Notes: a model not told the origin generated them from the letters alone. A stretch of DNA of 64,000 bases from Caballeronia sordidicola (GCF_001544455.2 NZ_FCOC02000010.1:1-64000), one strand, 5' to 3'; shown: positions 26,477 through 35,889, counted from the stretch's first letter. A program made the numbers and translations.

Positions 26477-27265
26477 TTAGTTCCCGTACACGTCGAAGTC
26501 GAAATACTTGCGCGAAATCTTCTGATAAGTGCCGTCCGCGCGCATGCTCGTTATGGCCTGGTCGATCTTCGCCTTGAGCGCCGTGTCGTCCTTGCGCATG
26601 CCGATGCCCGTGCCGTGATCGCCCATTTCCAGCGGGCCGCCGACAAACCCGAAGCCCTGGCCTCTGGAGGTCTTCAGGAAGCCGTGCTCCGCTTCAACCG
26701 ACCCGAGCAGCGCCGCGTCAAGACGGCCCGATGTCAGGTCGTTGAAGACGCCTTCCTGACTCTGGTACGCCACGACCTCCGCGCCGGCCGGCTGCCAGTT
26801 CTTCTGCGCATACGTCTCGAACTGCGTGCCGCTCTGCACGCCAATGCGCTTGCCGCGCAAACCGTCCGCGCTCACTGTCATGGGTGCGCCGGCTTTCGCA
26901 ATCAGCCGCGACTTGAACTGGAACAGCTTGGTCGAAAACGCGATCTGCTGCATGCGCTTTTCGGTAATCGCCATCGACGAAATGATCGCGTCGATCTTGC
27001 GCGCCTGAAGCGCCGGGATCATGCCGGAGAATTCCATTTCGACCCATTCGCAATGCATCGCAATGCGGCGGCAGATTTCATCGGCGAGATCGACGTCGAA
27101 ACCGGCCACGTGACCATCAGGCGTCTTGACGTCCATGGGCGGATACGTCGGATCGATGCCAAGCCGCAATACGTTGGCGTCCTTGGCAGAGGCTGGCATG
27201 GCGAAGGCCATTGCCGCCGTCATGGCGATCGCGGCGGCGGCGCGCTTGGGGAAGAAAGTTTTCAT
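26477..27265 (-). CDS. Periplasmic amino-acid-binding protein (ABC family 3)
   Basis: 262 residues. Signal peptide about 1-27 (MPASA-K). The SBP family 3 signature GFDVDLADEICRRI, AIISSMAITEKR and VGVQSGTQFE place it with lysine/arginine/ornithine-type binders. No permease or ATPase genes are near, so it is an orphan that shares another transporter. Divergent from the LysR gene at 27408, which may regulate it. Confidence 0.9.
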   Translation of the reverse strand: MKTFFPKRAAAAIAMTAAMAFAMPASAKDANVLRLGIDPTYPPMDVKTPDGHVAGFDVDLADEICRRIAMHCEWVEMEFSGMIPALQARKIDAIISSMAITEKRMQQIAFSTKLFQFKSRLIAKAGAPMTVSADGLRGKRIGVQSGTQFETYAQKNWQPAGAEVVAYQSQEGVFNDLTSGRLDAALLGSVEAEHGFLKTSRGQGFGFVGGPLEMGDHGTGIGMRKDDTALKAKIDQAITSMRADGTYQKISRKYFDFDVYGN

Positions 27266-27375
27266 CGGCGCTCACTTCGTAGGTGATTGCAACGGGTTGT
27301 CGGGAAGCTGTCCGAATAGTAAGAGTGCAAAATGCCCTCAAACAGGGCCGATTTACTTATCATGATCACTTTTAC

Positions 27376-27397
27376 ATATCACTCGATTCATATCACT
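27376..27397. promoter_or_regulatory. Direct repeat upstream of the LysR gene, possible operator
   Basis: ATATCACT at 27376-27383 and again at 27390-27397, with a 14-base period in an AT-rich stretch. It sits 10-30 bases before the LysR start and about 110 bases from the divergent binding-protein start, a place where LysR proteins often bind. It is not a standard T-N11-A palindrome. Confidence 0.35.
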
Positions 27398-27407
27398 TAA
27401 CCGGGCG

Positions 27408-28340
27408 GTGCATGTGGAACTGACCTTGACCCAACTTCGCGTGTTTGTCGCGGTCGCGCAAGCCGGCAGCCTGCGCGCAGCGGCACGCCGCCTTGGCATT
27501 GCGCAAAGCGGCGTGACGCAGCAATTGAGAAAGCTCGAGATCACCGCTGGCGGCCCGTTGTTCGAGCGCGGGCATCGCGGGGCGCGCCTGACCTCCATTG
27601 GCGAGCGGCTGAGAATTCGCGCCGATGTCATTCTCGGCGAATGCGCGAGGACCGAGGAAGAAATGCGCCAGTTGCGCGGCGAACTGACGGGACAGGTCTC
27701 GCTTGGCGTCGCGGCCGAGGCCATGATGCGCCTGTTCCCCGCGCTGCTCGCGAGTTTCCGTGAGCGGTGTCCGCGTATCGACGTGCATCTGACGAGCGCA
27801 ACGTCACGCGTATTGACTGCGTGGGTGCGGGACGGAAGTCTGGATTTCGCGCTGGCGCTGGTGGCGCAAGAGGCCGATATCCATGATCTCGATGCCACCA
27901 CGTTGTTCGAGTCTCCGGTCGCGGTGATTGCGCGGCGTGATCATCCCCTGGTAAAAGCCAGGTCCTTGCGAGCCTTGCGGCACTGCAACTGGGTCAGCAC
28001 GCGGCCACGTCATCCGGGCGACGTCGCCAATCGCTTGTCCGTCCTGTTCGACGATGCGGGGTTCGAACCGCCGAACATTGCAGCAACTACAGAAGCCGTA
28101 TTCGATACCCTGCACTGCGTGGCAAACAGCGATTATTTATCGCTCGAACCCGTGCGCCTCGCCGAACATCCGTTCTTCCGCGAGCATGTATCGGTGGTGC
28201 CGATCAAGGAGCGCGTGCCGAGCACACGCGTCTGCCTGCTCAGGCGAGCCGGCGTTCCATTGACACCGGTTGCTCAGGAACTCTCCTCCATGGCGGTATC
28301 GTTTGCGCGAATGGTGCCGGGACCGCACAAGAATGCATGA
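27408..28340 (+). CDS. LysR family transcriptional regulator
   Basis: 310 residues. Winged HTH at about 5-62 (LTLTQLRVFVAVAQAGSLRAAARRLGIAQSGVTQQLRKLE), then a LysR effector-binding domain from about 95. The start could be GTG 27408 or GTG 27414, since GGGCGG sits just upstream of both; I kept the longer one. It is divergent from the binding protein at 26477, the usual layout for a LysR controlling its neighbour. A direct repeat (ATATCACT) lies just before the start. Confidence 0.9.
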   Translation: MHVELTLTQLRVFVAVAQAGSLRAAARRLGIAQSGVTQQLRKLEITAGGPLFERGHRGARLTSIGERLRIRADVILGECARTEEEMRQLRGELTGQVSLGVAAEAMMRLFPALLASFRERCPRIDVHLTSATSRVLTAWVRDGSLDFALALVAQEADIHDLDATTLFESPVAVIARRDHPLVKARSLRALRHCNWVSTRPRHPGDVANRLSVLFDDAGFEPPNIAATTEAVFDTLHCVANSDYLSLEPVRLAEHPFFREHVSVVPIKERVPSTRVCLLRRAGVPLTPVAQELSSMAVSFARMVPGPHKNA

Positions 28341-28442
28341 TGAAACGCACGCGCTTGTGCGCGGAACCCTCGCGCGAAATATCGCGCGTTTTACCGGCTA
28401 TCATGTCGATCCGGACGACACCTCCGGCTTTGGGACACTTTC

Positions 28443-29030
28443 ATGACAGACAAGAAATCATCAGACGCCGCGCCACGCGAGACCACGGCCATGCTGCGCC
28501 ATTGGCACGACACCGCGCCGAACGACCGTCTTGCCCATTTGATGAAGGACGCAACGCGCGCGATGGTGCGGGCCATGCAGTTGCGTCTGGCCGAGCACGC
28601 CGTGTCATACGGACACTGGACCTTCTTGCGGATACTGTGGGAAACCGATGGCCTCACGCAACGCGAACTGAGCGCGCAGGCTGGCGTAATGGAACCGACC
28701 ACGTTCGCCGCCGTGAGGGCAATGGAAGCCATGGGCTTTGTGGAACGTCAGCAAATGCCGGAGAACAAAAAGAACATCCACGTTTTCCTGACCGAACAGG
28801 GCCGCGCACTAAAAGAAAAACTCGTGCCGCTCGCGGAAGAAGTGAACGAGATCAGCGTGACGGGCATGAGCGAACGCGATGTCAAGACGGCGCGCAAAGT
28901 ATTGCTTGCCGTGATCGAAAACCTCGCCGAGGACGAACTCGGCTCAACGAACCCGCGTCGACGGGTGCTGTCGACGCGGGAACTCGGACGGCTGATTGCA
29001 GGGCGTGGCGATGTGGTCGAAGACCGGTGA
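28443..29030 (+). CDS. MarR family transcriptional regulator
   Basis: 195 residues. Winged-helix core at about 45-150: GHWTFLRILWETDGLTQRELSAQAGVMEPTTFAAVRAMEAMGFVERQQ, then the wing NKKNIHVFLTEQG. The C-terminal tail of about 35 residues is longer than usual. MarR proteins dimerise and repress genes for stress, efflux or aromatic compound use. It is convergent with the aldo/keto reductase, so its target may be elsewhere. Confidence 0.9.
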   Translation: MTDKKSSDAAPRETTAMLRHWHDTAPNDRLAHLMKDATRAMVRAMQLRLAEHAVSYGHWTFLRILWETDGLTQRELSAQAGVMEPTTFAAVRAMEAMGFVERQQMPENKKNIHVFLTEQGRALKEKLVPLAEEVNEISVTGMSERDVKTARKVLLAVIENLAEDELGSTNPRRRVLSTRELGRLIAGRGDVVEDR

Positions 29031-29063
29031 TATGACCAGGACGGCCGCAGCGCCCCCGGCTCT

Positions 29064-30089
29064 TTAAACCGGCGCCGGATTGCGCTCGGCGAACCCGCTC
29101 TGATGCCAATACGGGTACGGCAGCGTAGTTGCGCTGGCCTTGTCCAGAATCGCGATCTGCTCGGCGCTCAACGACCAGCCAATGCTGCCCAGGTTCTCGC
29201 GGAACTGCGCTTCATCGCGCGCGCCCACGATCACATTCGCCACGGTAGGACGCTGCAGCAGCCAGTTCAGCGCAATCTGCGGCACGCTCTTGCCCGTTTC
29301 CTTCGCAACGGCGTCGAGAGCATCGACTACCCCGTAGAGGTATTCGTCGGCAACAGGCGGCCCTTTGTCCGCCGTCACGTGCAAGCGGCTGTTCGCCGGC
29401 AGCGGCGTGCCGCGGCGGATCTTGCCGGTTAGGCGTCCCCATCCCAACGGACTCCATACGATCGTGGAAACCTTCTGATCGAGTCCAAGCGGCATCAGTT
29501 CATGCTCGAAATCGCGGCCAATCAGCGAGTAATACGCCTGATGCGCCGAATGCCGCGCGAGTCCTTCGCGATCCGATGCCGACAGCGACTTCATCAAGTG
29601 CCAGCCGGAAAAATTCGAACAGCCGATCACGCGGATCTTGCCCGCGCGCACGAAGTCATCGAGCGTGCGGAGCGTTTCTTCCACGCGCGTCATCGCGTCG
29701 AAACCATGAAGCTGGTAGATGTCGATGTAGTCGGTGTTCAGGCGCTTCAGACTGCCGTTGATGGACTCGGTCAGATGATGCCGGGTCGAGCCGACATCGT
29801 TCAAGCCTTCGCCGAAACGGAACGTGCCCTTGGTCGATACGATCACCTGCGAACGCCGTCCGGCAATCGCCTTGCCAAGGATTTCCTCGGCCATGCCGTC
29901 CGAATAGATGTCGGCGCTGTCGAACATTGAAACGCCCGCGTCAAGCGCGATATCGACCAGCCGCCGCGCGCCGTCCGCGTCGGTGCTGCCCCACGCCTTG
30001 AAAAAATCGTTGCCACCGCCGAACGTGCCAGTGCCGAGGCTTAGCACCGGAACTTTGAATCCTGATTCGCCTAACAAGCGATATTCCAT
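29064..30089 (-). CDS. Aldo/keto reductase
   Basis: 341 residues, cytoplasmic TIM-barrel NADPH-dependent oxidoreductase. Catalytic tetrad visible: Asp and Tyr in FDSADIYSDG, Lys in STKGTF and His in YQLHGFD. The C-terminus VIVGARDEAQFRENLGSIGW is the NADP-binding part. Close to the YajO/Tas-like (AKR11/12) family. An SDR gene follows upstream on the same strand, 85 bases away, so the two may be an operon. Confidence 0.9.
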   Translation of the reverse strand: MEYRLLGESGFKVPVLSLGTGTFGGGNDFFKAWGSTDADGARRLVDIALDAGVSMFDSADIYSDGMAEEILGKAIAGRRSQVIVSTKGTFRFGEGLNDVGSTRHHLTESINGSLKRLNTDYIDIYQLHGFDAMTRVEETLRTLDDFVRAGKIRVIGCSNFSGWHLMKSLSASDREGLARHSAHQAYYSLIGRDFEHELMPLGLDQKVSTIVWSPLGWGRLTGKIRRGTPLPANSRLHVTADKGPPVADEYLYGVVDALDAVAKETGKSVPQIALNWLLQRPTVANVIVGARDEAQFRENLGSIGWSLSAEQIAILDKASATTLPYPYWHQSGFAERNPAPV

Positions 30090-30173
30090 TTCAGTCGCTT
30101 CCTTTCCAGTTGAAGGGGAATGAATCCGCCCGGTTCGATAAGACCGTGGCGGGATGATCTGCCATGCCTCGGC

Positions 30174-31028
30174 TTACTTCGATCCTTCCGGGAAATCCGC
30201 GCCAACGGTCGTCTTCTCCCATGTATCGAAGTCATGCTTGAGCAAATCGACCTTCTTGCGCGCGAGTTCCAGCGCAGCCTTGCCGAGCAGCAAGCGCAAC
30301 GGCGGCGTGTCCGACAGCGCCGCGTCGATGATCGCCTGCGCCGCGCGAACCGGATCGCCCGCCTGATTGCCGCTGCGCGCTTCGGTCTGCTTGCGGCGCT
30401 CGCCGGCGGTGTCCGCGTAGGCGTCGATGCGCGTTGCCGATTGCTTGATCGACGGACCTGCCCAGTTCGTGCGGAACGGTCCCGGTTCAACGATCAGCAC
30501 GTCGATACCCAGCGGCTTGACTTCAATGGCGAGCGACTCGGAGATGCCTTCCACCGCATACTTGGTGCCGTGGTAATAGCCGGTGGCCGCGAAGCTGGTG
30601 ATGCCGCCAATCGATGAAATGTTCACGACCAGTCCGCTCTTCTGTTCGCGCATGATGGGCAGCACGGCTTTGGTCATATCGACAAGACCAAATACATTGG
30701 TCTCGAACATCGCGCGCACGGCGTCGTCCTCGCCTTCTTCGATCGCCGCCAGATAACCATAGCCGGCGTTATTTACCAAAGCGTCGATGCGTCCGAATTT
30801 TTTCGTCGATTGAGCAACGACATCCACGATCTGCTTGCGGTCGGTGACGTCGAGTTGCAGCGCAAGCGAAGTCTCCTGATAGCCTTCGGTCAGGTCCTTG
30901 AGCGTCGATGGATCACGCGCGGTGACTACGGCCCGCCAGCCGCGCTCGAGCACGAGTTTCGCGAGTTCACGGCCAAAACCTGTCGAGCAGCCGGTGATCA
31001 GCCATACGGGGTTGTCGCGATTCATCAT
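30174..31028 (-). CDS. Short-chain dehydrogenase/reductase
   Basis: 284 residues from MMNRDNPVW at 31028 (GGAG is 7 bases upstream); the longer frame to 31160 adds 44 residues with no SDR character. Classical SDR: cofactor loop TGCSTGFGR, NNAGYG near 90, catalytic Ser in NISSIGG and Tyr-x3-Lys in YHGTKYAVEG. Substrate unknown. The C-terminal extension (DYLLG-like LRLLLGKAALELARKKVD) is typical of the retinol-dehydrogenase-like bacterial SDRs. Confidence 0.9.
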   Translation of the reverse strand: MMNRDNPVWLITGCSTGFGRELAKLVLERGWRAVVTARDPSTLKDLTEGYQETSLALQLDVTDRKQIVDVVAQSTKKFGRIDALVNNAGYGYLAAIEEGEDDAVRAMFETNVFGLVDMTKAVLPIMREQKSGLVVNISSIGGITSFAATGYYHGTKYAVEGISESLAIEVKPLGIDVLIVEPGPFRTNWAGPSIKQSATRIDAYADTAGERRKQTEARSGNQAGDPVRAAQAIIDAALSDTPPLRLLLGKAALELARKKVDLLKHDFDTWEKTTVGADFPEGSK

Positions 31029-31734
31029 GGAAAGCTCCTGTTCATGTTGAGGAAAGTGGATTGAATCAATGCGGGGAATTTCGTTGGGGATCGCCGAGCG
31101 TGCTAAGCAGCGAATGGTGTCCGGATGATGCGCCGGATGTGCCGCCAGAACCGTGCCCATGCGAAGGCGCCCGGCTAAAGCTTACTCGCGATGCGCATTT
31201 GCAGCACAAGTGACCGCGAAGCAGCCTGGCCATTATTCGAGCATTGAGTCAAACGGTGGGGCAGCAAATACAGAAATATTAAAGCCGCCCAACAATGCAT
31301 TTACAGGTTTTTGCGTGGGACACGCTCGTTGTTATTCGAGCATCCAAATCCGGCGTTACGTTGCATTCAGGTGCGAGGTTCCAGTTTTCAAAAACATCGA
31401 ATCGGGGAACAAACGTAATCAGTTCAAGCCCCAACAAGATTATCCGAGGGACAACTGCGCCGCATTAATTCAGTCACCTTTACTACGGACTCCGGTCTAT
31501 CACTCGCTCCTGCCGCATTATTCCCCCATTGCGGATGGATGCTGGCCGATTATGCCCACTCATTGGGCGGCCTTAACAAACCATGCAAATTTCTCGGTAT
31601 ATGGCTCACCTGTCGGGCATTTTGGCGGATACAAGATATTCGTATCTTCCACGATGCTTATAAAGCGTGCCACTTAATACGGCGCGATTCAAATCAGCAA
31701 CAAATTCCCGGATCACGATTTGGACGACAAACCA
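31029..31734. other. Large AT-richer intergenic gap with a direct repeat
   Basis: About 700 bases between divergent SDR and glycosyltransferase-like genes. GC falls clearly below the surroundings from about 31230. A 12-base word TTATTCGAGCAT occurs twice, at 31233-31244 and 31332-31343, 99 bases apart. An open frame across 31153-31677 has no protein-like character (poor codon use, no RBS), so I do not call a gene. It probably holds the promoter of the 31735 gene. Confidence 0.5.
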
Positions 31735-32802
31735 ATGGAAATTTTTCCTTGTACGCTGGTATTTGTCGATATGCAGGCGGCTACCAGTCCCAACAGCACA
31801 AGTAAAGATCCGCTCTCTTACGCGCGTCAGGCGCTGTGCCTGAACAAAAGCCTGCTGCGTGCCGGCATGCCTCGCCTTACCATTTTCACGAATGCCCGCG
31901 ATCGTGTTGAGTCGCTTTGCGCCGCCGAGCCTGCCGCGCAGCGCCCGTATGTGGTCGAGTTGATCACAAGCATCGACGTGCCACGGAACACGGAATTTTA
32001 CGGCGCGCATTTCAAGCTCGACCTGCTTGAGCAAGTAACGGACATGCTCCGGCCGGATACGCTGCTCATGCTGCTGGATTCGGATATCGTTGCAATGCGG
32101 CCGCTCGATCAAGCGTTGCTCAAGCGTTGCGCGGACGTGGGCGTAGGCGCGTTCGATATTTCCGATCAGGTATTCCCGGCGTATGGAAGCGACTGCGTGA
32201 TACAGGATCTGGAAATCGTTGCAGGCACGCATCTGCTCAACCCACGCTGGTTCGGCGGTGAATTCCTGTTGAGCACGCCGGCGTTCCTCAGGACGCTGGT
32301 GCCGCGCGCACGTGCCCATTGCGAACGATATCTGGACCAGATCGCGCGCCTTCAACATCACGGCGACGAATCGTTCGTGTCAGCAGCGCTCAACACCCTC
32401 GCCGACGAAGGCCAGCAGATCGTGGAACTCGGCGCGTATCAGGCTATAGGCCGGCACTGGACGGGCAATACGCATCGTGATCTGCGATGGTTCCAGCATT
32501 GCTCGTTCGTGCATCTGCCGGACGGCAAGGCGCTGATCGAACGCGAGTCGCGTCATGCGGAGTTCGTCCCCAAACGCTTCTGGCGTGCTGTGTCGAAGGC
32601 GCACTGGTTGAATCGCGCACGCTTTGGCATCAAGCTCTGCTTCGAGGCAACGTCGGTCGCGCCAAGGCTGCGCAAAATGATTACACCCGGCAAACACGTG
32701 CCGAGTGTAAGCACCGTCACAAAGCCTTCATCCGTGGATACTTTTGCGGCCCAAGCCAGTTCGCATCGCGTCGAAGAAAGCAGCAAGGAGCCGGTCTCCT
32801 GA
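31735..32802 (+). CDS. Glycosyltransferase-like protein (GT-A type)
   Basis: 355 residues from ATG 31735; a TTG at 31720 in the same frame is possible. The middle segment (LMLLDSDIVAMRPLDQALL) has a D-x-D motif after a hydrophobic strand, as in GT-A sugar transferases, and WFGGEFLLSTPAFLRTLV, DESFVSAALNTLAD and QAIGRHW are typical acceptor-side words. No signal peptide or membrane helix, so it is cytoplasmic. The last 50 residues are Ser/Thr-rich and unfolded. It stands alone in the window, so the sugar and product are unknown; the family call is moderate. Confidence 0.6.
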   Translation: MEIFPCTLVFVDMQAATSPNSTSKDPLSYARQALCLNKSLLRAGMPRLTIFTNARDRVESLCAAEPAAQRPYVVELITSIDVPRNTEFYGAHFKLDLLEQVTDMLRPDTLLMLLDSDIVAMRPLDQALLKRCADVGVGAFDISDQVFPAYGSDCVIQDLEIVAGTHLLNPRWFGGEFLLSTPAFLRTLVPRARAHCERYLDQIARLQHHGDESFVSAALNTLADEGQQIVELGAYQAIGRHWTGNTHRDLRWFQHCSFVHLPDGKALIERESRHAEFVPKRFWRAVSKAHWLNRARFGIKLCFEATSVAPRLRKMITPGKHVPSVSTVTKPSSVDTFAAQASSHRVEESSKEPVS

Positions 32803-32904
32803 ATCCGGCGGCCGTGGCAACCTTCATACCGATTCCCGAATAAATCGTCGGCCACGGCACGCGGGTTGCGCAGGCAATGCAACAACCATTGCCAGGAGGC
32901 GCAA

Positions 32905-33120
32905 ATGAGCCAGACATTCAAGGTGAAGGATCACGTGAGCTGGAACACCCCGCAAGGCGAAACCAGCGGACGTGTCACGCGTGTGATCAAGGAACATACG
33001 AAACTGGATGGGCATGCCGTCAGCGCTACAGCCGACGATCCGAGTTACGAGGTCGAAAGCGAAAAGAGCGGCAAGCGCGCGGTACACAAGGGCGGCGCGC
33101 TGCACAAGGTGAAAAGCTGA
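32905..33120 (+). CDS. DUF2945 (hypervirulence-associated, TUDOR-like) small protein
   Basis: 71 residues from ATG 32905 behind AGGAGG; the open frame upstream is not needed. SQTFKVKDHVSWNTPQGETSGRVTRVIKEHT...YEVESEKSGKRAVHKGGALHKV is the DUF2945 pattern, a tiny basic SH3/Tudor-like cytoplasmic protein of unknown role found in many proteobacteria. Confidence 0.82.
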   Translation: MSQTFKVKDHVSWNTPQGETSGRVTRVIKEHTKLDGHAVSATADDPSYEVESEKSGKRAVHKGGALHKVKS

Positions 33121-33332
33121 TCCTGTGCTTGCCGGCGTGGACATCTTCAAGCAGCTTCAGGTAGTTTCGAACGCGTAGCAGGCATCGCGCTTGCATACGC
33201 GTTTCTGCATTTGCCTTGCGGCAAGATCATAATGGCTGTTCATCCGCTGCCGGCGCCCGCTGGCGCTGTTGCAAGGTAGCGCCCGGTTCTACCCCGTTTG
33301 CAGCGTAATCGCAGACCTACAGGAGTGTCGAC

Positions 33333-34247
33333 ATGACCCTTGGCTATACCAAACCGCTCTACATCCTTCCGTTCGATCACCGCGCGTCCTACATCAAAGG
33401 CATGTTCAACCTGAAAGCGCCTCTGACGGACGAGCAGCATGCGAAGGTATCGGACAGCAAGCAACTGATTTATGAAGGTTTCAAGAACGCATTGTCGCAA
33501 GGGGTATCGGCGGATGCGGCGGGCATTCTGGTCGATGAGGAATTCGGCGCCAGCATCCTCGCCGACGCAACCAAGAACCACATCATCACGGCGGTATCGA
33601 CGGAACAAAGCGGCTCGGACGAATTCCTGTTCGAATACGGCGACGACTTTGAGAAGCATCTCGATTCGGTCAAGCCGACCTTCGCGAAAGCGCTGGTTCG
33701 CTATAACCCGGAAGGCGATGCCGAATTGAACAAGCGCCAGACCGCGCGCCTCAAGCAGCTTTCCGACTACTGCACGAAGAAACAAGTGCCTTTCATGTTC
33801 GAACTGCTGGTTCCCGCCACGGATGCGCAACTCGAAAAGGTTGGCAAGGACAAGGACGCCTACGACCTCAAGCTCCGGCCAACGCTGATGCGCAATGCCA
33901 TTGAAGCGCTGCAGGATGCGGGCGTCGAGCCGGCGGTGTGGAAGATCGAAGGACTGGACCAGCGCGATGACGCGGTGAAGCTCGTGGAAACTGCTCAACG
34001 CGGCGGCCGCACAGACGTGGGCTGCATCATCCTCGGGCGCGGCGCGAGCGACGAGAAGGTCAAGGCGTGGCTCAAGACGGCGGCCAGCGTTCCGGGGTTT
34101 ATTGGCTTCGCGGTTGGACGCACGAGTTTCTTCGAACCCGTGGCCGATTTCGAAGCGAAAAAGATCAGCCGCGAGGACGCAGCCAAGGAGATTGGCCGGC
34201 GCTATCGCGGATGGGTGGATACGTTCGAAAGCGGCCGGCAGGCTTGA
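33333..34247 (+). CDS. Stand-alone DUF2090 aldolase-like protein
   Basis: 304 residues, ATG 33333 with AGGAG upstream. LYILPFDHRASYIKGMF, GILVDEEFGASIL, VPFMFELLVPAT, PAVWKIEGLDQ and IGFAVGRTSFFEP match DUF2090, the class-I-aldolase-like TIM barrel normally fused to a sugar kinase (IolC) as 2-deoxy-5-keto-D-gluconate-6-phosphate aldolase. Here it is single and no inositol genes are near. It probably cleaves a phosphorylated keto-sugar; the substrate is unproven. Confidence 0.82.
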   Translation: MTLGYTKPLYILPFDHRASYIKGMFNLKAPLTDEQHAKVSDSKQLIYEGFKNALSQGVSADAAGILVDEEFGASILADATKNHIITAVSTEQSGSDEFLFEYGDDFEKHLDSVKPTFAKALVRYNPEGDAELNKRQTARLKQLSDYCTKKQVPFMFELLVPATDAQLEKVGKDKDAYDLKLRPTLMRNAIEALQDAGVEPAVWKIEGLDQRDDAVKLVETAQRGGRTDVGCIILGRGASDEKVKAWLKTAASVPGFIGFAVGRTSFFEPVADFEAKKISREDAAKEIGRRYRGWVDTFESGRQA

Positions 34248-34275
34248 CGTCCTGAATCAGCGGGCGCGGCCCGGC

Positions 34276-35889
34276 TCACGCCGCTGCGCTCGCAACCAGC
34301 GAAGCTGCAAGCAGCGCTTGTGTGTAGGGATGCGCGGGTGCTTGCAGCACTTGCATGGTCTCCCCTATCTCCACGATCCTTCCCGCCTTCATCACCACGA
34401 CCCTGTGCGCCATTGCGCGCATCACGGCAAGGTCATGCGTGATGAACAGGTAACTGAGCGTGTATTTTTTCTGCAGGCGCGTGAGCAGGTTGAGCACCTG
34501 CTGCTGTATCGATACGTCCAGCGCGCTCGTCGGTTCATCGAGCACGAGCAGTTCAGGTTCGACCGCAAGCGCCCTCGCTATGGCAATACGCTGCCGCTGG
34601 CCGCCCGAAAATTCCTGCGGATAACGCGGCAGGACATCGGCCGGCAAGCCTACTTCGTCGAGCAATTCCGCGACGCGCCGGCGCCGTGCGGTTGCATCCA
34701 CCTCCGGCCGATGCAACGCGATCCCTTCGCCCACGATCTGCTCGACGGTCATGCGTGGAGAAAGCGATCCGTATGGGTCCTGGAACACGCCCTGCAGCCG
34801 CGACGAAATCATCCGCCGCGAGTTTGCGCTCCTGAGCGTGGAGACAGGCTGTCCGTCGATATGAATTCCACCTTGCGCCGGCCGCTGCAAGCCGAGGATC
34901 GTTGCAGCCAGCGTGGACTTTCCCGAACCGGATTCGCCTACCACGCCGAGCGTTTCACCCCGGCGCAACGTGATGTCGATATCCTGCAACGCCCTGAACG
35001 ACGACTGCGTGAAAGCGGAGCGCCAGCCCTTCGCCGGAGCCCGGTAATCGACGGCCAGACCTTGCACCTCAAGCAGGCGGCGCGCGTTCGGCGCAATGGG
35101 CTCAATAGCGCGCCTCGGCTCGCTGTCGAGCAGGCGGCGCGTATAGGGATGCTGCGGATTCGCAAACAATGCGGCCGTTGTGTTGGTTTCGACCAGTACG
35201 CCTTTTTCCATGACCGCGACACGTTGCGCGAAACGCTTCACCAGGTTCAGGTCATGCGTGATGAGCAGCACCGCCATGCCGCGCTCGGCCGCTTCCTGTT
35301 CCTGCAAGCCAATGAGCAAGTCGACGATCTGCTGGCGCACGGTGACATCGAGCGCGGTGGTGGGTTCGTCCGCGAGCAGGAGCCGCGGGCGGCATGCAAG
35401 CGCCATTGCGATCATCGCGCGTTGCCGCTGGCCACCGGATAATTGATGCGGATAACAATCTATACGGCGCTCCGGCTCCGGAATCCCCGTGCGCCGCAAC
35501 AGTTCAATACCGCGTTCGCGCGCCGCATTGGGCCGCATGCCTTCGTGCAGACGCAAGCTCTCCGCAATCTGCTTGCCGATGGTGAACAACGGATTGAGCG
35601 CGGTCATTGGTTCCTGGAAGACCATTGCAACGTCGCGGCCGCGAATGCCGCGCATCTGCTGCTCGGTCTTTTGCAGGAGGTCATCGCCGTCCAGCAGGAT
35701 GCGTCCGGCCTGGCGCGCGTTCTCAACGAGCCCGAGTATCGACAGCGCCGTGACGCTTTTTCCCGATCCCGACTCGCCGACGAGCGCGACCCGTTCGCCC
35801 CGCGCAATCGAAAGGTTCAGATCCTGCACGACGGCTTTATCGCCGAAATGGATGGAGAGGTGATCGAGTTGCAACAAGGGCGTGGTCAT
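34276..35889 (-). CDS. yejF: ABC transporter ATPase with two nucleotide-binding domains (YejF)
   Basis: 537 residues from MTTPLLQLDH at 35889 (ATGA overlap with yejE). Two complete ABC ATPase halves in tandem: Walker A GESGSGKS at 38-45 and again near 320, LSGGQRQR and FSGGQRQR signatures, and LLADEPTTALDV and LVLDEPTSALDV Walker B. It energises YejB/YejE to import oligopeptides; the E. coli homologue takes up microcin C. Last gene of the yejABEF segment and of the whole TonB-linked operon. Confidence 0.92.
   Translation of the reverse strand: MTTPLLQLDHLSIHFGDKAVVQDLNLSIARGERVALVGESGSGKSVTALSILGLVENARQAGRILLDGDDLLQKTEQQMRGIRGRDVAMVFQEPMTALNPLFTIGKQIAESLRLHEGMRPNAARERGIELLRRTGIPEPERRIDCYPHQLSGGQRQRAMIAMALACRPRLLLADEPTTALDVTVRQQIVDLLIGLQEQEAAERGMAVLLITHDLNLVKRFAQRVAVMEKGVLVETNTTAALFANPQHPYTRRLLDSEPRRAIEPIAPNARRLLEVQGLAVDYRAPAKGWRSAFTQSSFRALQDIDITLRRGETLGVVGESGSGKSTLAATILGLQRPAQGGIHIDGQPVSTLRSANSRRMISSRLQGVFQDPYGSLSPRMTVEQIVGEGIALHRPEVDATARRRRVAELLDEVGLPADVLPRYPQEFSGGQRQRIAIARALAVEPELLVLDEPTSALDVSIQQQVLNLLTRLQKKYTLSYLFITHDLAVMRAMAHRVVVMKAGRIVEIGETMQVLQAPAHPYTQALLAASLVASAAA

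Noticed and set aside
31153..31677. Open frame of 174 codons in the low-GC gap
   Set aside because: No RBS, no conserved motif, atypical codon use and residue mix (many Tyr, Cys, Ser, His).
32811..32858. Inverted repeat GCCGTGGC/GCCACGGC after the glycosyltransferase-like gene
   Set aside because: Eight-base arms but a 32-base loop and no T tract, so it is not convincing as a terminator.
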